Source: Candidatus Omnitrophota bacterium (GTDB lineage Bacteria > Omnitrophota > Koll11 > Gygaellales > JAQTUY01). From it: 16,531 nucleotides of DNA. Under the pieces are notes generated by a model. That model did no database searches, had not been told where the DNA came from, and saw nothing but the letters and a program-made list of their open reading frames with translations. The stretch covers positions 1 to 16,531 of the forward strand of contig JAQTUY010000022.1 in NCBI GenBank assembly GCA_028707105.1, given 5' to 3'. Position 1 is the stretch's first letter. Every line of letters begins with the position of its first letter. Positions 1-9,000 of the stretch are shown here, piece by piece. The translations under genes and the position numbers were made by a program.

Positions 1-3000
1 GCCGACTGATCTCCCTGGGCAAGAGACATAAAATTAATGGCAGGGTTTGAGCCATTTGAAGAAGTTCCGGTGGTAAGATTAAACAGGACGCCATCTCCCG
101 CCTTAGCCGTATCCGACATTTTATAATCCACGATCTGCGAATTGAAAAGCAACCGGAATAATTCCTGGGCCTTTGCGCGGCTGCCTGGCATGCCGTTAGG
201 AGAACCAACCTCCTGCACAATTTCCTTCGCAAGGTCCATATAGGGCATTTTCAGGGAGCCTAATAAGGCAAAAACAGGCTGCGTGGTAAAATCAATTACC
301 TGCTCAACGATAACCTCTTCAACCGTTCCCTTGACCGCAAGGCCGACCATCCGGTTAGTGCCCTGCGACAAAAATCCTGCTGTCTCTGCTCCAACCAGGC
401 TGCCTAATCCTAAGCTTGCGCTGGTCTCCAAACCTTCGGCCATTGCCCTGAACCTTCTTCCAAAGTCACCTGCTTTTATATTGCTTAACCATGACTGGAG
501 CGGCCCCATTCCCACTGCCAGTATCCCGGCAAACGCTAAATTTTGAGTATCAATCTGTTTTAATACTTCCCAAGCACCTTTATCCTTTGCTAATTCTATA
601 GGATTACTGACCTTAAGCTTACCTATTTCTGAAGCATCTTTCGTGTCTTCAGCAGTTTTAACGCCGAACAAACCTGCTTTGTATCCTACGTTCACCGCCT
701 CTTTAAATGCCGACAGCCGTTCGCCTTTATCCCATAATGCTGAAGCTGTTTCGTATTTTTTCGCGGAATTTTGATCCCAGAAAGCGGAGAACATACCCAA
801 GAATTCGCGTTCGGCGCTGGTATTGGTATAAGGTATGACATAGGAATTAAATAGATAACTTGTCCCCTCTACTACCCCGTGTAACATCGGGATAACGGTA
901 AACAATGTGCCGCCTGTGCCTTTGATGCCCCAGTCGTATAATACAGTAGAAACACCCGCATATGCTCCTGCCAAGTTCCGGCTTAATCTTGTTTCCGGAG
1001 CGATTGAAATTTCTTTCGCGATTATTCCCTTTGCCAGGCCTGAGAAGATAGCTCCCCAACCGATGTATTGGGCTACCCGCCTGTTGGATTCGTTGCTGAA
1101 TACGTCTCTTAATGCGTCGGCTCCTCCGGTTACTACATCGGAAATAATGGAATTTACTCCGGAGGTAATCCCTAAATTAAACAGTTTATCAGCCGGAGGC
1201 AGGGCAGCTAATGCGAAACCGGCGATGGTTGCGGGGTTTTTCCAGGTTAAGTTAGAGCGCCAACCCGATATGGCCAAACCCGCGCCAAGGCCCATCAACG
1301 CGTATTCGCTGATATTCTTAAAGCCTCCCATCGCGTCGGTTAATTTATGAACGGCGCTGCTTATTTCCTCACCGTAGTTTGACAAAATCAACAGCCCTGT
1401 GCCCATGGCAACTGAAGGCCCGGCGATCTTGGAAAATACCTTCAAATTACCTCCCAATCCCTCTACCTTATTGAATTCACCGGCTTTTTCAAGAATATGC
1501 AACAGGCGCTGCTTAGGCGTTGCCATGAGTCCATCATAGAATCCTTTTGCTCCTCCCAATGATTCAGCGAGCTTCGGATAAGTATTTTTGTAAATCCTTC
1601 CCGTGCTGGCAAAAAACATAAAAGTTGATCCCATTGCCAACAAATACGGCCATTCCGCTCCGCCTGCCGGTTTATTATGTTGCTTATCCCACTTATATTT
1701 CTGCTGATTCCCATCGGAATAAGCCTTATTTTGCAGGAAATCCGGCGGCTTGAGGCGTTCAAAACCAAAAATATATGGCCTGCTGGCCTCTTCATAGGAA
1801 GCCCGCCTTAGAACTGTCACACCCGTTATTTCGCCTTTCTCATTATACTGATAGTCAACTTTTGCTCCCTTAAGATCGGTAATCCCGTGCTCTTTAAGAA
1901 AATTATGGACTTTCTCCTCCGTAGATAATTTTTCTCTAGATATTGGGCTATCAAGACGAACCTCTTCTTTCTCCTTCCAGTAATCATTTACGAGTGGATT
2001 GATTATGTTGCGCCCGCCGACCCAGATAAGGCCTAACGAAGGAATACCTATTGCGGCGTTCCCAAAATAACGCCCTGTGCCTCGTCCAAGTTCACCATAC
2101 CAGGTAGATGCCTTTGACGATGCCGGCCATTTATTATCTAAAAATCTGTTGAAGCGGCCTAAAAGATATGCCCCGCTTAACCCCATTATTACCGCTCCGC
2201 TATTTGCCAGGATATTGGCCAAAGTAGGAAGCTTACCTATGGTCTCATTGGTAGAGCCTAATAAATAAAGTCCTAAGCCGCCGGCCGCAATGCCGCCGGC
2301 TGTTACGGTTGGCGCCCAGGTCTTTGAGGTAATACTCAATTTATTTTCTACAAATGAAGTAACCAACGGAGAAATCGAGCCAAGCGCTTTACCCAGCCCG
2401 ACAACGCTAAAACTCCCCAGGAAGACATTATCCATATTGTAATACAATGAAGAAATACTCTTTTGGAACACCCCATCTTTACCCAATATGCCGCCGTTCT
2501 TTACCGCGGCAATACCTAAACTAACTCCGGCAGTCACCAAATTGGCGGTACCCGCTGACTGGTATATGCTGCCTAGTCCTTCCAATGCATTATATGAACG
2601 CATCGACCATTTTACGCTGGACAGATTAATTCCGGTATCGGTATAAACCGCGTTATACACGCCTTGCAACCGGTTGGTCAGTTTCCCTGAATTATTGGCA
2701 ACATTCAATGTGCCTGCCTGAAGCGGACCTTTCACTGCCTGTATATTATTGCTCTTTATATTCGCGATCGCGGTAGTATGCTCACTGCTAAGTGCGGTCT
2801 CCTGGCCTAAATAATATGCCCGCGCCAGGCCCTTTATATCCTTACCCATATTCTTATAACCGCGGTATCCACCGAGTATTGCGCCGGCAACATATCCGAT
2901 TTCAGCAAGATCAGCAGGACGCGCGTCGCTGCCCGGGGTAAGTATTTCGTGAATACTTTGGGAAAGTTCCATTAGGGTTGTACCCGGCCGCATAGCAAGT

Positions 3001-6000
3001 GCCAGTAAAGGCGCCGGAGAATACGCGGCCAGATAATATGTGGCGTAGCCCAATGCGGTGCTTACCGCTGCCCCGCCTACCCCTTGCTTATTAAGGTAAC
3101 CTGCTATCAATCCTAATTCTGCCTGCCTTAGCGTGGAGAGCTGCTTAACATAATTATCATCATTGCCAACTTTCCAATCTTTACCATACCAGGCCTCCAG
3201 AGTCATGCGGCCGGGCGCGCTAAACATATTCCAGGCAGCTATCTTGGCGAAATCACCCATTGATAAACCATCTTTATTGCTGCCCATTTGTTGCAATGAT
3301 TTTGCATATGAAGACGAATCTCCTGCATAAGAAGCGATTGTTGAAGCACCCCAATAGGTCATCCCGCCGGCTATTCTCTCCAAGCTCGCCGTTGTAGCTG
3401 CCGATAAACCTGAAGTAAAAGATCTGCCTGCGGTAGGAATATACCACCCATGATTAATACCCTGGATTACTCCTCTGCCCAATAGTTGCATTCCACCCTG
3501 AATGGCTTGCGCCCCCAGGATCGAGGCCATAGTTAAACCCCATATTTTTGCGCTCTCTTGTAACCCCAGAAGCTCGCCCTTTACCCCCAGGTTAACCGCG
3601 TTTGCTCCTACGGTAACCGCTCCACCCCAGGCGCTTGCGCTGGCGACGCGATATCCAATCTGCCCAATTAATTTTCCTGAGAGGCTTGAAGGATTGAACA
3701 AGAATCTCACTAATATTTTATCGGCATTTTTCCCAAAAATCGTCCCTAACAGGCCGCCAGCAGTGCCTCCCGAGGCTACTGTCAATAAAATAGTAGGAAC
3801 TGCAATCAAGTATGCTGTGTACAAAGCTGTTGCATTGGGATCCTTATTCTGTAATAATGCCGCGAAACCGAATTCACCAGGCGCAGCGTCAAAAGTATCC
3901 CGTATATTTTTCTGTCTAAGAGCTTCCAGCGCAAGCATATCAGAATTTTTGTAATCAAGAACGGGATTAAAGAAGAATTCGCCTGCCTTACCAAGTCCAA
4001 GCTGGGAAATTAATATTCCTTTGCCAGGATGGTAATTTAAAATAGGCGTTTCACCTGCCTGTTTAGATTCTCCCTGGAACGCTTTTTGCAGGAATTCATT
4101 AGCTACCTTTATATTAGTCCCTTCTGCCGCGTTTAATCCATAGTGTAAAGAATTACCTCCGGGCATATTGCTGGCCCTGTTATCCTGATATTTGATCCCG
4201 AGGCTCGCTACCGGGTTGTCTTGTCCGTTCTGCATTAAACGCACTGTATTCCCATACAGACTGCCAAACTCCCAGCGGCCAGCCGCTGTATCCCACTGCC
4301 ATTTTCCTGATTTATTATCCTGCTTCACGACTAAAGGAATAACATCCAGCTCAACGCTCTTATTATCTTTTCCTTTCTGCTCAAAACTTCTGCCACCCAT
4401 TTGCCTTGTTTCAAACAACCCCAGGCCTTCTATCCCGCCTGTTTTTTCATTAAAATAAACCGTTCCGCTGTTTTCTCCTCCCAGATAAAGCGCCCTCTGC
4501 CTGCCTTGGTCATCCCTGGCTACACTATAAAGTATGGCGCTGTCTCTGGTGATTTCACGAGAACTGTTACTCAATTGAGGCCCGATCCATTTGTTGCCGA
4601 AGGCGTCGGGAATAGGATTAAATTGCAAGGCGCCTTCTTTAGTTACGCCCATAAGCACCGGGACTATATCTTTTTCGCCTGTCCTGATAATACCTGTAGA
4701 GCGGTCTTGTGTGGGATGAATCAGATTTTCCTGCCCTAATTTATAAACTCCTTTTCCTGAAGGCTCATTCTTATTCCCGGCTGTTTCCTGGGTAATCCTT
4801 GGGGAGAAAGAAAGCCCCTTGACCCCATAATAATATTCCTGCCTATCCGCTTCGGTAGTGCTTCTAAAGCCACCCTTAGTGTCTGTGAATTCACCTTTTT
4901 GGATATCTGTTGACTGAAAAGCCACTGCTCTTGCTTCCCATTTATATTGCCCGTCGCCTTTTCTGACCCCTTCATAGATATTAAAAGGAATGCTCTCCCC
5001 AAAATTGGCTTTATTGGGCATTTGCCTTTTTCCCTGCTCATTAACGTACTGATACTGATAGATTACAGGAGCAAAATATCCTAAACTTCCATTCATTATC
5101 TGGACATTACCATCCTTTTTATCTGTTTCTATATATATATTGTTGAGTACCATTGGATTTGCGAAAGGATAAATGGCAGTAAGTATTCCTGTATTGGTAT
5201 TTAATTCTCCCTTTCCGTTAAAGGAGAAGCTGTCCACCCCATGCCCCCCTACATAGGAAAGAGAAACCTGGGTAGGGAATCCGCCTTGTTCAGCTTCCGT
5301 CTTATTCTTATAATCTATGCCAAATCCCCAGGGAATGCCTGTTATTTTTCCGTCCCGGATAAGCTCAACTGTCCCTTCCTTCTTATCTCCTTCATAGAAA
5401 GCCCCTCCCAGCTGATAAGTCAATCCGGCTGCCTGAGTGACTACATCAAAATTGAGCTTTCCGCCTTCATTAACACCCATCTGTACCAAGGTATTGCCCT
5501 CATTGAATAATACTCCTCCTACGCGATCAGTGACACGATAGGTATGGCCGTTACCCAATGTCAAAGGCTTGTTGGTATTCTCGGCGGCGGGCTTGCCGTT
5601 AACAGTGATTGCGGCGTGGCGTAAACCTGCTGGCATAAACGGAAGGTTCGCAAATTCGCCTAAAGCGACCTGTTTGCCGTTATTGCTTGCCAGAGTCTGG
5701 CCAACCAGAGGAGAACTTCCTGAACGCGGCGCCTCTTTCCCCGAGGCAGTCCTTGTGCCTTCCGGCAAGGGCTCCATACCTAACTCGCCGTTATCCTTAC
5801 GGACAACCCTTCCAACGCCCCACCCTATATCCTGATAAGTCTCAGCCCACTTCAGTTTATGCTCATTCTGTATATTCTTGCCATATGAGACATTTTTAAG
5901 AGAATAGTTGCCTTGCCCGTCATTTTCTCTATAAGTTACGAACGAAGAAACTTTGTATTGAATGCCTGTAGTTAAGATGCTGTGCAGGTCTTTTAATTCA

Positions 6001-9000
6001 TTGTTTAGCGCATCAATGACCTTCTGCTCCACCTGGATGGATTCCAAAGCTTTCTGCTGGATTTTTATCTGCTCTATTTTCGCCGAGATTTCTTTTTGGC
6101 GGGATTCAGGCAGGCCTTTGGACTTTGATTCTTTTTCAAGGCCCTCAAGGTTTTTATCCAGGAAGTCTTTTATCAGATCTTTGGGATCGCCGTTTTTCGA
6201 TTTAAAGAATTCTTCAAAAGCGTTTATAATTTTGGGGTCGGTTTGATGAGTTATTGTCTCGGTCTTACCTAAGAGCGTCTCGCTGATCTGAAAATCATTT
6301 CCGCCTTCCCCAAAGCGCAGCGTATCATCCGCCCCCCTGGCAATACCAGCCCAGTTACGTATTACAACTCCACTGGGAAGCACTGTTGTGGAGGTCGCTA
6401 TCAGGTCTTTACCTCCCATTTCTTTTATGTCCGGAGCGGTTCTGGAACCTCTCTGCGCTATACCATGCCATTGCGCATACGGGCTGAAGGATAGGGTGTT
6501 TATATCCGCGCTGCCGATAACAAAATTGCCTTTTCCGTCAAAATACTTCCCTCCCTCGAGAGGGTTCAAAATGATCCCCGTCACCCCGCTTTCTATTAAA
6601 TTTACCCTTCTATAAATGTCGCCTCTTGCGGTATGCGCGACAACTTCGTTGGTATTGCCCCATCCGAAATAATTAAAGTCGGGATTAAAGCTGCTGGAGG
6701 TGATCTTGTTCGATTCTCCGCTTTTCGTAATTACTGATTCGGGAATTATTGAGTGTCCGGGGAAATACGCGCCGAGAACGGGTAATCCTTCTTTGTTTCC
6801 TTTCTCAAACGTCACTCTTCCTAAATCGAAAACTTCAAATTTTCTTTCTCCCCCGAACTGCCCGAGATTCTCTTTCCAAATACCTTTACCGGTCGCGTAA
6901 GAAAGGTGCCAATCCGGAAGTTCTCCGGTTTTAGTTATCTGGAAAGCTATGTCTAAGCGATTTAACTCCGCGCGCATCTTACCTGCGTCTAATTTATAAA
7001 TTCCGCCCTCTTCAACATTCGCCTTGATTTTATAAGCGTCGCCTGTAAAGCCTTTATTGGTAATATTAACCAGCCCTGACTGGCCGGCAACTTTACCAAT
7101 ATAGGTGTCAGAAGAATACCTTACGCCTCCTGATTTCTCAAGCCAAACCGCCCTATTATTGTGAGGCGCTTCTATATCTTTTACTGTCAAGGTAGGGACA
7201 TCTTTCCATACCGCGCCCGCAGAATATATAGGAGAGAAATCAACGCTCTTGCTGTTCTGATCATAAAAGATGGCACCTTTACCGTAGCTAATATTGATAG
7301 AGCTATCCCGGGCAACCGGCGAGATCCAGGCTAATTCAACTCCACTGCCTAAAGTAGATCCGCCTTTTTGCTGTCCCTGTGGATTTTGGCCTGGGGCTTG
7401 CGATTGCACCACTGCCCCTCTTATCATACCTAACCAGCTGTCGCCTACGGCAAAGTTACCTTTGATAAGTTCATCGGTAAGGCGGACAAATTCATCCTTC
7501 TTGCCCGACTCTTCCAAAACCTTTCCTGAAGCCCTACCTTGCTGGCCGAGATACGGAGAAACGCTAAAGAGAAGGCCGCTGGTGGATATCTTGGCGCTCT
7601 CTCCGGAACCAAATACCTGCATATGGCTATTGCTTAAATCCACAATATTGTAAACGTTCTTGCCGTCTTCTTTTGCCCCTGATGCCCTAAGATCGATATT
7701 TTGACCGGGCAGGGCTTTCTTAAGATGGGCGTTGATATCATTGATCTTGGAATTAGAGAGGGCCTGGACCAGCCAGCCTATGTTGCGATTTATTCCCGTA
7801 CTAATGCTCTTTATAATTACTTCGCCTTTTTCATTACCTCTTAAGACTGTTCCCAGCTCTCTACCGGTTTTATCGGTAGCATAAGAGAGCCCGATATTCT
7901 TAAGTACACCGCCTGTAGAGGTGAAAGAAGGCAGCTCTGCGCCATTGCTGCTCTTATAGCTTCCTGATAATAAAGCGGATTTTGAATCAGGATTAACATA
8001 GACTAAAGAAGCCCCGGAAATCTCCCTGCTTGCATTAAGGCTGAAATTCATTATCACTTCATTACCGTGGAGGTTTACGGCAAGGGTAGCGATATTAGCT
8101 GAGGCTTTTAAGCTTCCTCTGGTAATTTCTTCTCTTATGGCTCCTACATTAACGCCGTTCTCTACGGCAACTTTGCTGATCGGATCAAGCTTACTCTGAT
8201 CACGCAGATTATTAGCAGATACAAGATCATTATCTATTATGGGAGTATACAACGCGGTCTTGGTCAAAACTGAATGGGTGATCTGGCTATTTCCTGTACC
8301 ATCGTAGCCCGCGGGTACGCGGCCAAAAACGATGACAAAACCGCTTTTACCTTCCATGTCTCCGCCAAAGCCTTTAAAATCAGTAGTAACCCTGTTGTCA
8401 CGGGTAACACCTGCGATGTTAAAGAACCCCGGCAGGAAGGTGCTTTCTCCGGGGAGTGCTACGCCTTGAGTTTTATTCTTCTCACCCTTAGAAAGATCAG
8501 TATTAACCTGCTTTAGCTCCGCGATAGGAGCGTGGAAGATATCACCCTTAATGTTTACGCCTATTGAGGGAATTGTCTTGGAAGGATCTATCTTTTGTAT
8601 CCTTGAATTTGCATCCTGCAAAACCTGTTGCGGATTCCACGTGAATTCTTTATTCGTAGCCAAATCCTTGGCCCAGACCATACCGGAAGCATTTGCAGTG
8701 ACTCCAATCTCGCTATTCTTGATAGTTACTTTCTGACCAATTTCAACACCTAACATGGGCGCCGCAGGTGTAGATTCTCCCAGGTTACCGATATTTTTGT
8801 AGATTGAACCCTCGCCCATGGCATTGAAGTGCCATGGCCCTTTATCTATAGCTGTCGCTTTGCTCTTATCCACGATCAGTTCACTAAGGAAAACAAGCTT
8901 ATCACCTCTAACATCCCACTGCATGTTGCCTTTGGCGTCATTACCTGTACGTTTGGTATCGGCGATGGAGCCGAATTCACCAAGCCTGGTAAACGGATTA

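Noticed and set aside
907..1350. A 147-codon plus-strand ORF
   Set aside because: Antisense shadow of the Gly/Ala-rich hydrophobic end of the giant protein.
3502..3954. A 150-codon plus-strand ORF
   Set aside because: It is antisense to the continuous giant frame and has the Ala/Pro/Arg-rich composition expected of a shadow.
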